NCBI GenBank assembly: GCA_905221605.1
Contig: CAJNDS010000134.1
Location: 18,501 to 82,500, forward strand
DNA: 64,000 bases
Reading direction: 5' to 3'
DNA from: Symbiodinium natans
Lineage: Eukaryota > Sar > Dinophyceae > Suessiales > Symbiodiniaceae
Shown here: one piece after another, positions 42,110-51,949 of the stretch
Layout: each line of letters begins with the position of its first letter
Position numbering within the stretch: position 1 is the first letter of the stretch
Program-made: the position numbers and the translations under genes
Notes under the pieces: model-generated
Seen by the model: only the letters and a program-made list of their open reading frames with translations
What the model was told of the DNA's origin: nothing
Database searches by the model: none

Positions 42110-45100
42110 TAAATATACGCCCCCAAGTCGTAGGATTCCAAAATACTATAACCCGTACTTGAGGAATCCCTAACGGGGTACCCCTATCTCGGAAACCCCC
42201 CATGTACTTTGCCACGCGAGAGGGGCGCAGGTGCGCAGGGTTTAGGGTTTAGGGTTTGGGGTTTTGCGTAGGGCTTAGGATTTAGGGCACAGCGTTGCCT
42301 CTCCCAGGTACTTCACGTCTACGTCTCGTTCCTGCAATGGTGGGAAGACCTTCAAGCCCGTCTTCCGACTGCCTCCGGCTCCCAGTGAGTAAAACAATCA
42401 ATATAAGGGCTTAGGGTTTAGGGTTTAGGGTTTAGGGTTTAGGGTTTAGGGTAGCCCAAGCAACTGGCAATCTTATGGTTTGGGGTTCCTAACAGACAAC
42501 ATACGATAAGCTTCCCCAAGACCCTATTCTAACGATTCAGGCCCCTATAGCAACGTAGGAGTGAGTGTTGAACGGTAGGGTTTATTTAGGCTTCAGAGGT
42601 ACAAAGTGAAACGAAGACCTAAGCCCTAAGCCCTAAACCGGGTGGATGGCTTCCCTCAACCCTAAACCCTAAACCCTCAACCCTAAACCCTAAGCCCTCA
42701 ACCCTAAACCCTAAACCCTGAAGGGTTTTTATTGCCGTGTTGGTGAGTGTACACGGGGCTCCTTATAGATATTGGTGAGTGTATATCGTGGGTCTTATTG
42801 TGGGAATACGGGTAATGTAAACCCATACTTCATCTGCATCCAGCGTGTACAACACTCCATAGGGGCCCTTCGACATCAGCCTCGAGCTAGGCTGCCCAGT
42901 GGTGCCCTTTTTCCTATTGCATCTTGGGGTTCCTGATTACAATAGAGTAGTAGTCTTGGGGTTCCTTATTACAATGGAGTAGTAGGGAAAAGGGTGCCTT
43001 TTTGAAGGCTCTACTGGGGAACCTCGCGAGATATTGCGTTACACGAAACAGCTGAGTGTCAAGTTGCCCATTGGTTCTGGTCAAGCCCACAGCGCTGTAG
43101 GTTCGAAGCCAATGCTCTATGTAAGGAGCGCCAAAACCAGAGTCGTAATCACTGCTGGCTTAGCAGGGAAAGAGGGAATGAGGGCTCTACATATATCCTT
43201 TAAGGGATCTTTATAGGGTACCTCCTTCCCGCATTCCCGAACCAACAGCAAGCTTAGGCCTTGAGGTCAGGTGTAAGCTTCCAGAGCCACAGGCTGCACG
43301 GCAGATAGGGCGCCAGTAAGCATGTTTGGGGTTCAGGGTAATATACACAGGCCGTAGTATAACAGACTCGCCCCCAAAGCCCTATTCTAGCTCCTAAGTC
43401 CCGTATGCTCTATGCCAACTGTTAAGTCCCCTATACCCTAAACCCTAAACCCTAAACCCTAAACCCTTGGTCCAGAGGCAGAGTTTGCAATTCAAGTCCC
43501 GAAACCCCAATAAGAGCAGCCCAGGTGTGGCTGTGGGTGGACAGCCTTGACGCTTGTCTGGTTTAGGGTTTAGGGTTTAGGGTTTAGGGTTTCAGGGTTC
43601 AGGGTTTTGAGTTTCGAGTTTAGGGGTTGTTTTTGGTTCAGATTTGTTGCTGTCTCTCTCTCTCTCTCTCTTTCTCGCTTGTGCGGTGCAAGGTTGTTTC
43701 ACAGAGTCGGGTCTAGTATAGGGCCCATAAGTTTGGGGGTTGGGTTGGGTTGGGCTGAAGCCTCCGTGGTTTCGTGTTTCCATTCAAAGTCAACGAATCT
43801 GGGCAGCTCATCATCCCATCCGACTCCCCACCTCCTGGCTTCATGTTCGGTACGGATGCGAGCAATATGCAAGCAAAAGGGCACGAGACAAAAAAACAAA
43901 CTTGCACCAGCGCCTAGGCACGCCTATTAAGAGGAGTAAGTTTGTGAACGCGGTGACAATGTAATGCATGCACGATTTGACCGTGTGAATCACCCGCCAA
44001 CTCTATTGTAGCCGTTTGCTGGTTCGCGGAACGTGCACATTGCGAGCATCGGCCGACTCGGAAAACGGGACGGGCCAGTCCGAGAACACAGCGGGCTCCC
44101 TCAGACAAACGCAGGAGGCCAGTGCGAAAACAGCTGGGCATGTTCAGAAGAACTGCAAGTTTCCTGCGTTCGCACGTTCGAAGCTCGTAGCGTTTTCGCA
44201 GTGAGCCTCTTCGTTTTACGGCTGCTCGTTGTCGCGCAGAGACTTTTCGGTTTACGGCTGCTCTGCATGTGCTTCGCGGGATTGGGCACTTTTAAACATC
44301 ATTTTCTGAACGTGTCTGCGTCAAGGAGAGGCTTTGAGTTTTCCTGAATCGGCTCCCCTGTTGTGCTGAGTGGGGCCTGCGCGTTTTCTGACGGAGGACT
44401 AGGCGTTGCCTGAACGCGCCGCCCTGTTCTCTGATGGAGGCTTTGCGTTTTACTTCCCACGTTTTTCTGACTCGGCCCCCATCCGCTGGCGCTATACATC
44501 GTATTCAGCATGAAGCTAGGCAGCAGGCACTGAGTGACGCCCAGGATTGTCCGGATCCCCGGCAGTCTGTGAATATTGGTGATTGTAGTTTGACAGTGAT
44601 GTCGTTGACACTACCTGCGCATGCCTGAATGTAGATTGGGGAGATGCATTAAAGCGGGGACCACGCGCAACCCCATGTTTTCCAGTAGAAGCAAAAGCAA
44701 TATACACGCCTGAATGATGATGAGTAGGATTATTCCTGAAGGTTCTTCGTGTACTCAACCTCATACTGGAATAGGCCTCGAACCCTTCTTCCGCTGTTTG
44801 AGAGGTCTTAGGATTCAGGGTTTGCTGCTGAAGCACCCCGTAAGTTCCCTCCCAAGAGCCCGAGCACAAACTCCTCGTCGTGAGGGTGGACGATTTAGGG
44901 TGTAGGCCTAAACCCAAAACCCCAAACCCCAAACCCTAAACCCTAAACCCTAAACGTCGGGTTCACAGTATGTATAATGAGGGCCCTTGCTTCGGACAAG
45001 GGTAAGGGCCCAGCCATGGGCCCATGGTTAGAAACTGTAGACAGATGGGGCACTGGGACCTTCAAACCCTAAACCCTAAACCCTAGACCCTAAACCCTAA

Positions 45101-46060
45101 ACCCTAAACTACCCTAAACCCTAAACCCTAAACCCTAAGTTCCATCCCGAAAGGCGGCATGAGGATCATGAACAAGGAGTTCAGCTCGATCAGGGTCAGG
45201 TTGTTGCTGTGGGAGGTGGCAGGGCTAAAGCAGCCGGACGGTATTTGCGGAGTTTCGCGTAAGGGTCTTCAGCCTAAACCCTAAGCCCTGAAGCCCTGAA
45301 CCCTAAACCCGAAACATCCCAAAGCTCTAAACCGATACAGTAAGCCCCGAAGCCCTGAACCCTGACTTCAGGTCCTGGGTCGGTCGGGTTTAGGGTCCAG
45401 GGCTTAACTTAACCCCAAAAAACCCTAAAATTTCAAGGGCGTACATAAGGAAATCCGTAGTGAGGAGCCCCAAGCACGTAGGTTTCTTAGGGTCCAGCTA
45501 GGGTCTACGGATTGCAGACCTCTGACTGGTACGGAGGTGGGGATTGCATGGAGGGGAACTGAGAGCTCCAAGGTCCGAAGCCGAGGGTGTGTCCTTGAAT
45601 TCTTTGACTCGGCTTAAGGTTTAGGGTTTAGGGTTTAGGGTTTAGGGTTTAAGGCTTAGGGCTTATAGTTTAGGTTTAGGGTTTAGGGATGGAACCCAAG
45701 CCCGAATCTTCAACCCACCCCAGGAATCCTAAACCCCAACCCTGCATCCTAACGAGAAACCCAAGCCCGAATGTTGAACCCAAAACCCTGAACACCGAAA
45801 CAAGAACTAAAGCCGAATCTTTTGAACCCTGAACTTGAGCTGTGGAGCTTGTGTGAACCTTGGGCGCGTGCCACAAGGGCTCCTGACGTATCTGAGGCTC
45901 CTCCTTCACCTTTCTTGTTTTCTAGGTTGTTTTTCTGTTTAAAAAGGTTCAGGGTTTTCCATCTAGGGTTTAAGGTATAGGGATGAGGGGCCCTTCCAAA
46001 TCTTAGAGCTTTCGTGTTTGCGGATCGGGTGTTGGCGCCCTAAACCAGCTGAAACAAGCC
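42110..46060. other. Non-coding stretch rich in telomere-like arrays
   Basis: Arrays: 42238-42258 and 42411-42453 (TTTAGGG), 42657-42720 (CCCTAAA/CCCTCAA), 43433-43467 (CCCTAAA), 43560-43612 (TTTAGGG), 44910-44955 and 45063-45139 (CCCTAAA), 45615-45688 (TTTAGGG). A (TC)n run lies at 43653-43672. No frame with a recognisable domain. Confidence 0.65.
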
Positions 46061-46070
46061 CCGTATGATA

Positions 46071-46210
46071 CTTGGAGGTTCATGGTACTTAGTAACTAAT
46101 TATAACTGTACCTATAACTGTACTTATAACCAGATTAGGGCACTTAAGGGGCCCATAAGTGGGCCATAAGTACAGTTATACTTAGTTACGAAGTACCATG
46201 AGCCTCCAAG
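46071..46210. mobile_element. Introner-like TIR element, copy 2
   Basis: 140 bp, flanked by TA at 46069-46070 and 46211-46212. Ends are CTTGGAGGTTCATGGTACTT and AAGTACCATGAGCCTCCAAG. Arms carry ACTAATTATAACTGTACCTA. No recognisable exon surrounds it, so it may lie in an intron or between genes. Confidence 0.88.
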
Positions 46211-46287
46211 TAGAGGCTGTAGGACTTTGTGAGTGCCGGGCCCATGGTTTCGGAGGACTGATGGGGCACGTGTGACCCCACAGACAG

Positions 46288-46347
46288 CCCTAAACCCTAA
46301 ACCCTAAACCCTAAACCCTAAACCCTAAACCCTAAACCCTAAACCCC
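46288..46347. repeat. Telomere-like array, CCCTAAA
   Basis: Eight to nine units ending in a C run. Confidence 0.9.
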
Positions 46348-46460
46348 CCCCCGTGCTTTCTTTTGGAGATTGACTTCAAACTAGGCGAACCACCAGACTC
46401 AACCTACGATACGCCCTGAAGGTCGCGCCCGCCGCTGAAGTATTCTGATGGAGTCTGATG

Positions 46461-46569
46461 CCCAAAGAGCCCAATATAGCTTAATTAAGGAATATTCCTT
46501 AAATCATATAGGGACCCTTAATATGATTTAAGGTATATTCCTTAATTAAGCAATATTGGGCTCTTTGGG
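46461..46569. mobile_element. Palindromic element, family 2, copy 1
   Basis: 109 bp. Ends are CCCAAAGAGCCCAATATAGC and, reversed, CCCAAAGAGCCCAATATTGC; inner arms are TTAATTAAGGAATATTCCTT and AAGGTATATTCCTTAATTAA around a short centre. The flanks repeat TG. It has no coding capacity and looks like a MITE. Confidence 0.82.
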
Positions 46570-46734
46570 TGTACAAATATCCCAGTTGGGATGTGCGCAC
46601 GTGCGCGCGCCACACTTGCAACGAGCCGCGCTCTCCTCGCCGGGCATGTCTGGCAACTTCGTGGCTTCCTACAATTTCACATATGCACCTCTTATGCATC
46701 TTTAATAGAATGAAGCAACCATAAAATAGAAAAC

Positions 46735-46952
46735 CCTTAACCCTAAACCCTAAACCCTAAACCCTAAACCAGCAAGACTCGGGAGACAAGAGCGAGCCCC
46801 CTGCTTCGAACGAATGTTTTCTGCGGCTGGAGACGCAGACTTCGACTGAAAATAAGTTCGGAACTCTTTCTTAGGGTTTAGGGTTTAGGGTTTAGGGTTT
46901 AGGGTTTAGGGTTTAGGGTTTAGGGTTTAGGGTTTAGGGTTTAGGGTTTAGC
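46735..46952. repeat. Two telomere-like arrays in opposite orientation
   Basis: 46735-46771 is CCCTAAA; 46872-46952 is TTTAGGG (11-12 perfect units). 100 bp of unique sequence separates them. Confidence 0.92.
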
Positions 46953-47666
46953 AGCAGCTGCAGCAACTTCTGCCTTGATTCCAACTTGACGGAAAACCCA
47001 TGCAAGTCAGTGAGTGGCCTACGGCTTAATTACGCAACGCCTCGCTGTGATAGCTCGAACGCATCGAGGCATGCTGAGAATGCTCTTGTGGATTGGAGGA
47101 ACTGCATCCATAAAGTGCCAGTACTGCAAGCCTGCATCGACGAGTCCTGCAGTTCCGCCAAAATTTGACACGTACTTAGAAGCAGAGCATTTTTCGTTTC
47201 AGCGCAGTAGAGCGACGCGGCGAAGTTGCGACCATGGGGGATCCGGATCCAGACGGGTGCCGGTCTTAGCGCAGCCGGCGTGCGCCCAAAGCTTGGCATG
47301 CTGTGTTCCGTCTTGCGAGGTCTGAAGCGCAGTTCGAGCATGGATCCCACCTACGGTCTTGCAAAACCGTCCTTGTAGCGAGGTGGATTCGGACCGCCGT
47401 CGTAAGGGAGCACAATGCAACCGACGAAGACCAGCTCACGCTCAAGGTGCGCCTGCTTAGGCTTAAACCTCCGTCTTTGGTCTGCGTCTGCGTATTCTCT
47501 TTGTGGTACTTTACTGTAACTTTAGATCCTTACCTTTTTTGGTTTTTTGGGTTTCTTATTAAGGCAGCTAAAAGTTTAATTTATGGCTACCCTCCTGAGT
47601 GCAGCCAAGTTCTGTGTGGCACAGTTGGAAAGCCAGCTCCGAAGTACGCCTTGCAGGCATGGGCGT

Positions 47667-47780
47667 CCCCAGAGACTCCAAAACCGCTGAATCAAGGAAT
47701 ATACCTTAAATCCTATGAAGGGTTCCGATTATCATTTAAGGGATATTATCTTGACACAGGGTGTTTTGTGAGTCTCGGCA
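47667..47780. mobile_element. Palindromic element, family 2, copy 2 (diverged)
   Basis: Left end CCCCAGAGACTCCAAAAC and right end GTTTTGTGAGTCTCGG are imperfect inverted repeats. Inner sequence TCAAGGAATATACCTTAAAT is shared with copy 1 (GGAATATTCCTTAAATCATA). Confidence 0.6.
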
Positions 47781-48325
47781 TTCCAGCACCCTGTAATCTG
47801 GGACCAAGGCCTGAGACCCTGATCCTTAGAAGCCCCAAAATCTGATAAGCCCCGTAAAGAAAGTCTGTTGGGGTACGTCCGGACACTTCTATAAACCTTC
47901 TATAAACCCTAGACGCTATGCCCGGGTCTAGGGGGCTTGGAGGGGAAAGGCGTCTACGATCCCCAAGGAGACGAAGACAAAAGTCGTAGCCAGTTTAACA
48001 TCTTCTCCTGAGTTGGTTTTAGCCTGTGTGAGCTCTCTCATGCTCTATCAAATTCATATAGTAAATTGCAAAACGAGCCCTCCTGTGCAAAGCTGCATGC
48101 TTTTGAGGATAAAGTTATACAATGCCTTAACTCAAGCAGCCCCAAACCCTAAACCCTAAACCCTAAACCCTAAACCCTAAACCCTAAACCCTAAACCCTA
48201 AACCCTAAACCCTAAACCCGAGGCGATGATCCCGTAGAGAACTGGCTCCTTTCGCTTGGGACTCAGTGCGATCGCAGCCCCGAGCCTGCTGTTGCTGTGT
48301 TTGTGAGGGTTTACATTCGTTGACC

Positions 48326-48502
48326 CAGGGACTCCAATACCCTAAACCCTAAACCCTCAACCCTAAACCCTAAACCCTAAACCCGAAACCCTAAACCCTA
48401 AACCCCTTCATGTAGGAATATTCCTTAAAGACATACGAGGGCTCCTTGTAATGGTTTAAGGAATCTTCCTTAAGTAAGGGGTATTGGAGTCTCTGGGGAC
48501 AA
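48326..48502. mobile_element. Palindromic element, family 2, copy 3, containing a CCCTAAA array
   Basis: Left end CCCAGGGACTCCAATAC (48326) and right end GTATTGGAGTCTCTGGG (about 48486-48502) are inverted repeats. The inner arms are GGAATATTCCTTAAAGACAT and AAGGAATCTTCCTTAAGTAA. Between the left end and the left inner arm lies a telomere-like array (48338-48408), so the array sits inside the element. Confidence 0.72.
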
Positions 48503-48869
48503 GGGTATATAACGGGGCACTTCCGGCCCTGTGCAGGAAACATGTGGTTCGTTGAGGAGCAAGTGTCAATTGCGCGCAGGAGGTCGCGAGGGGCGAGTAT
48601 GTCTGGAAAATTGCTGGCTTCTCTTGGTTGAAGCTCCTGTTGAAGCAGTGTAAGGAGGATTTTGTCAAGTCTTCTCCGAACTGTCTTGGTGACAAGACGT
48701 TCCACTTTGTCTACAACCCGTGGGCAGACCGGTTGTCGCAGCAGCACCATGGATCTCTCGCCTTTCATGCTCAAAACGATGTTAAGGCCTTCGGTCTCGC
48801 GTCTACCTCAAGATGTGGGAGGGTGAGTTTGCGCAGTCTGCGCAGTGGGGGTGAGACGTGCGATGTTGT

Positions 48870-49268
48870 GCCACGATCGTTCCTGTGAAACCCGCGATGT
48901 GCATTTGCCGGATTTTGCCGGGTCATCCTCCTGCTGCGCGGGGCATCTTCGGGCTGAGCCGTGGGGAGCTGCTGCACTCAGTGACGACACCCTGACCGTG
49001 AAATTCGAGCTCGATGTCCCTCCCCCAACACATGGGAAACTAGAGCCCTTGCGCCTTGCTGCGGAGTTACCTGAGCCAACTACGAGCGAAGACATGCAGG
49101 CGTTGCTGGAGGACGACAGGTGCAGCGACGTGCGGTTCATTGTACAAGGGGGAGGTGATCCATGCGCATTCGCAGGTGCTCTGTGCCAGATTGGAGGTTT
49201 TCGGCAAGCAGCTGACGGCAGGCATGCAGGAGAGCATCTCGAAAGTCATTGTGATCGAGGACTGCTAG
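48870..49268 (+). pseudogene. MATH-BTB/POZ-type fragment with a frameshift
   Basis: The first frame ends LSDDTLTVKFELDVPPP, ELPEPTTSEDMQALLEDDRC and SDVRFIVQG: the end of a MATH-like domain, linker, and the first strands of a BTB domain. One base later in frame the domain continues as GEVIHAHSQVLCARLEVFGK, QLTAGMQESISKVIVIED, the rest of the BTB N-terminal half. The break falls in a GGGGG run (about 49147-49153), so it is a one-base indel (mutation or sequencing error). The ORF stops right after IEDC at a perfect palindrome. BTB domains dimerise and recruit Cul3; only half the domain is present here. Confidence 0.65.
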
Positions 49269-49289
49269 CTGTGGAGGCCTCCACAGCTA
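49266..49289. repeat. 24-nt perfect palindrome
   Basis: TAGCTGTGGAGG followed by its exact reverse complement with no spacer. It contains the stop codon that ends the BTB fragment and precedes the minisatellite. Confidence 0.95.
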
Positions 49290-49324
49290 AAATGCGCGGC
49301 AGGCCACAGCAAAAGAAAAACATG

Positions 49325-49612
49325 AGCCGTGTGTCTGTGTGTCTGTGCGTCTGCGTGTCTGCGTGTCTGTGCGTCTGCGTGTCTGCGTGTCTGTGTGTCT
49401 GGGTGTCTGTGTGTCTTTGTGTCTGCGTGTCTGCGTGTCTGCGTGTCTGCGTGTCTGCGTGTCTGCGTGTCTGCGTGTCTGCGTGTCTCTGCGTGTCTCT
49501 GTGTGTCTCTGTGTGTCTCTGTGTGTCTCTGTGTGTCTCTGTGTGTCTCTGTGTGTCTCTGTGTGTCTCTGTGTGTCTCTGTGTGTCTCTGTGTGTTTGT
49601 GTGTTTTGCGGT
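49325..49612. repeat. GTGTCTGC / GTGTCTCT minisatellite
   Basis: About 280 bp: first part mostly GTGTCTGC and GTGTCTGT octamers, second part GTGTGTCTCT decamers, repeated about ten times. All six frames are open over most of it, giving artefact ORFs rich in Cys/Val or Thr/His. Confidence 0.95.
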
Positions 49613-49715
49613 CCAGGTCTGAGGGCCCACGGGGTCATTGCATCCTGCACGTTTTTGGGGGTAGATTCCGTGGCTGAGAGAGCCTACCGGATTCCCTCGA
49701 GTTGACCTAAGCTGT

Positions 49716-51839
49716 ATGACGACATGCTACGGCATCCAGTCGATGTCACGTAGTCGAACATGTGCCAGAGCATTGACCTGGACTACACATCGTGATCCTG
49801 GGCTTGCGGTTCAAGCGCCGGCATTCGCCAGTGAGTTAGAACTCTTAAGTTTGTCTTTCGTGACCAATGAAGCAAGCCATGTTGCTTGGGCTGATCTTTT
49901 TGATCTCGCCCTTGATGGCAATGAAGACAATAGGCAGGAAGGACGTCCCCTTCGACATGCTCGAAGGAGCCAACATGAGTCGAAGCCCACCACGGAGTCC
50001 GAAGGCCTGTCCCGCTTGCTGCGTCAACGGCGGCAGGCGGCGATCTGGGGGCCTATTGGGGAGGCGGCTCAACACATTGGCAATGGGATGAAAAAGGGGG
50101 CTGAGAAGACGGTTGAGGGAGGTAAGAAGGTAGGTGAGAAGGTGGTTGAGGGAGGTAAGAAGGTTGGGAAGGAAGTTAAAGACAAACTTGACAAAGTTGG
50201 TGATACCATGGGGGACCTCTACGAGAAGGCCACAGACAAGATACTCTTTATTGCCGAGAATGCCATCGACACCCTGGAGAAGGCCATTGACATCCTCAAG
50301 CGCGGCTTCAAAGAGTGGGGAGTCCAGTGCTCCGGCCAAGGGATAGGGTTCACAATGGATGCTGCAGGCGCCGGCCTTCAACTTCCTTCATGTGACATCA
50401 ACTTGATGGGCCAGAAAACCACACTCTTCGATTTCGGCAGGCATGCTCGGGTCGATTGGCCTGGCCCGCTGAAGACTGTGGTCGACTTGGGCAGCGAAAT
50501 CCAGACCTGCGTGGCGGGCGACCTTCTCATTGAGGTCGACCAAGCGGACCAAACGTCGAAGCAGCACGATACTTGGCTCCCCAAAATGGACCTCGGCAAC
50601 GCGATGAACCCCATGCACCCTTTTACCGGCCAAGCTTCGGGTTCTGTTGCCGATCATGCTGCTGCTGGTGTTGCTCCTCCTTCTCCTCCTCCTCCACCTC
50701 CTCCTCCACCATCCGGCCCAAAGGTTATCACGTGCCTCGCTGACAAAATCTTCAATCAAGCGCTATACAAGATGAAGTGGGCGACTGTGCGCAAACTGGG
50801 CGGCTACCTGCAGGACGCAACACACGGCATAGAGCCCTTGAAGACTATTGCTGGTGCCCCGGAGGCCGTCATCTCCCTTGTGACACAGATCAAGGACTGC
50901 TCGACATCCGGAGCTTTGGGCATTCTACCTTGTGTCGCTGGCAAAATCTTCAATCTAGCGCTATACACGATGAGTTGGCCGACTGTGCGCAAACTGGGCG
51001 GCTACCTGCAGGACGCAACAGAGGGCATAGAGCCCTTGAAGACTATTGCTGGTGCCCCGGAGGCCGTCATCTCCCTTGTGACACAGATCAAGGACTGCTC
51101 GACATCCGGAGCTTTGGGCATTCTACCCTGTGTCGCTGGCAAAATCTTCAATCTAGCGCTATACACGATGAGTTGGCCGACTGTGCGCAAACTGGGTGGC
51201 TACCTGCAGGACGCAACAGAGGGCATAGAGCCCTTGAAGACTATTGCTGGTGCCCCGGAGGCCGTCATCTCCCTTGTGACACAGATCAAGGACTGCTCGA
51301 CATCCGGAGCTTTGGGCATTCTACCTTGTGTCGCTGGCAAAATCTTCAATCTAGCGCTATACACGATGAGTTGGCCGACTGTGCGCAAACTGGGCGGCTA
51401 CCTGCAGGATGCAACAGAGGGCATAGAGCCCTTGAAGACTATGGCGGGTGCTGTGAAGGCAGTCAAGTCCTTGGTGAGCATGGGCCAGAAGGTGGCAGAT
51501 GAATGCATCGACTTTGTTGGGGACGAGCCCGCGACCTCGCGAGCCCATGACCAAAAGACCCCATTCTACTGTCTCGCGCAAGAGGTGACCAGCGCTATGC
51601 CCTGGGCGTCTGTGCGCCAACTGGGCGGCAACATGTTCGACGTAAGGAATGGCGTTCCCCCCTTGAGCCACCTCAACAGGATGGGCGACATCCTCTCTGA
51701 CGTTCTGGAGGGCTTCGCGAAAGTGGCGGCCACAGTGGCCGGGCAGGTCCTGAAGGGCGGCGCGTCCCTGATCCAAGAGGCCGCCCTGTCGAAGGCAGGT
51801 TCGGTTCACTCTGGTGCCTCCCCTCAATCTGTAGAGTAA
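49716..51839 (+). CDS. Repeat protein with four near-identical 66-residue units
   Basis: Open frame of 707 residues. Residues about 110-190 are basic and amphipathic (GMKKGAEKTVEGGKKVGEKV, KEVKDKLDKVGDTMGDLYEK), then a Cys-containing segment (WGVQCSGQGIGFTMDAAGAG), a Pro-rich linker (PPSPPPPPPPPPSGP) and four units of 66 residues, each with C-x-A-x-KIFN-x-ALY, MSWPTVRKLGGYLQDATEGI and EAVISLVTQIKDCSTSGALG. A fifth, diverged unit follows (YCLAQEVTSAMPWASVRQLG). Two conserved Cys per unit suggest a disulfide-linked, secreted repeat. The first ~50 residues of this frame are doubtful: an ATG at 49867 in another frame begins MKQAMLLGLIFLISPLMA, an excellent signal peptide. Family unknown to me. 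Confidence 0.68.
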   Translation: MTTCYGIQSMSRSRTCARALTWTTHRDPGLAVQAPAFASELELLSLSFVTNEASHVAWADLFDLALDGNEDNRQEGRPLRHARRSQHESKPTTESEGLSRLLRQRRQAAIWGPIGEAAQHIGNGMKKGAEKTVEGGKKVGEKVVEGGKKVGKEVKDKLDKVGDTMGDLYEKATDKILFIAENAIDTLEKAIDILKRGFKEWGVQCSGQGIGFTMDAAGAGLQLPSCDINLMGQKTTLFDFGRHARVDWPGPLKTVVDLGSEIQTCVAGDLLIEVDQADQTSKQHDTWLPKMDLGNAMNPMHPFTGQASGSVADHAAAGVAPPSPPPPPPPPPSGPKVITCLADKIFNQALYKMKWATVRKLGGYLQDATHGIEPLKTIAGAPEAVISLVTQIKDCSTSGALGILPCVAGKIFNLALYTMSWPTVRKLGGYLQDATEGIEPLKTIAGAPEAVISLVTQIKDCSTSGALGILPCVAGKIFNLALYTMSWPTVRKLGGYLQDATEGIEPLKTIAGAPEAVISLVTQIKDCSTSGALGILPCVAGKIFNLALYTMSWPTVRKLGGYLQDATEGIEPLKTMAGAVKAVKSLVSMGQKVADECIDFVGDEPATSRAHDQKTPFYCLAQEVTSAMPWASVRQLGGNMFDVRNGVPPLSHLNRMGDILSDVLEGFAKVAATVAGQVLKGGASLIQEAALSKAGSVHSGASPQSVE
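50733..51524. repeat. Four 198-bp tandem coding repeats
   Basis: Units start at 50733, 50931, 51129 and 51327. Units 2 and 3 differ at only a handful of bases (e.g. ACCTTG/ACCCTG, GGCGGC/GGTGGC); unit 1 and the end of unit 4 diverge more. 198 is divisible by three, so unit number can change without a frameshift. Confidence 0.95.
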
Positions 51840-51879
51840 CCTAACCATGGGCACGTAATTCACAGCCGCACTGTTCAGA

Positions 51880-51924
51880 CTAAACCCTAAACCCTAAACC
51901 CTAAACCCTAAACCCTAAACCCTC
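51880..51924. repeat. Telomere-like array, CCCTAAA
   Basis: Six units, 40 bp after the stop codon of the 66-residue-repeat gene. Confidence 0.92.
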
Positions 51925-51949
51925 ACGGTTGCTCTTGCCATGCGAGTCT

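Larger units (their letters stand above)
46960..48840. other. Stretch without a supported gene, containing mobile palindromes
   Basis: Longest frame (47303-47845, plus) crosses a family-2 palindrome and shows no domain. Arrays at 48142-48219 and 48338-48408 (CCCTAAA). No RNA gene recognised. Confidence 0.45.

Noticed and set aside
49246-49705. Long open frames on both strands rich in Cys/Val or Thr/His
   Set aside because: They are read-through of the GTGTCTGT minisatellite.
50733-51524. CRISPR-like direct repeats
   Set aside because: The units are contiguous 198-bp coding repeats without spacers, and the context is eukaryotic.
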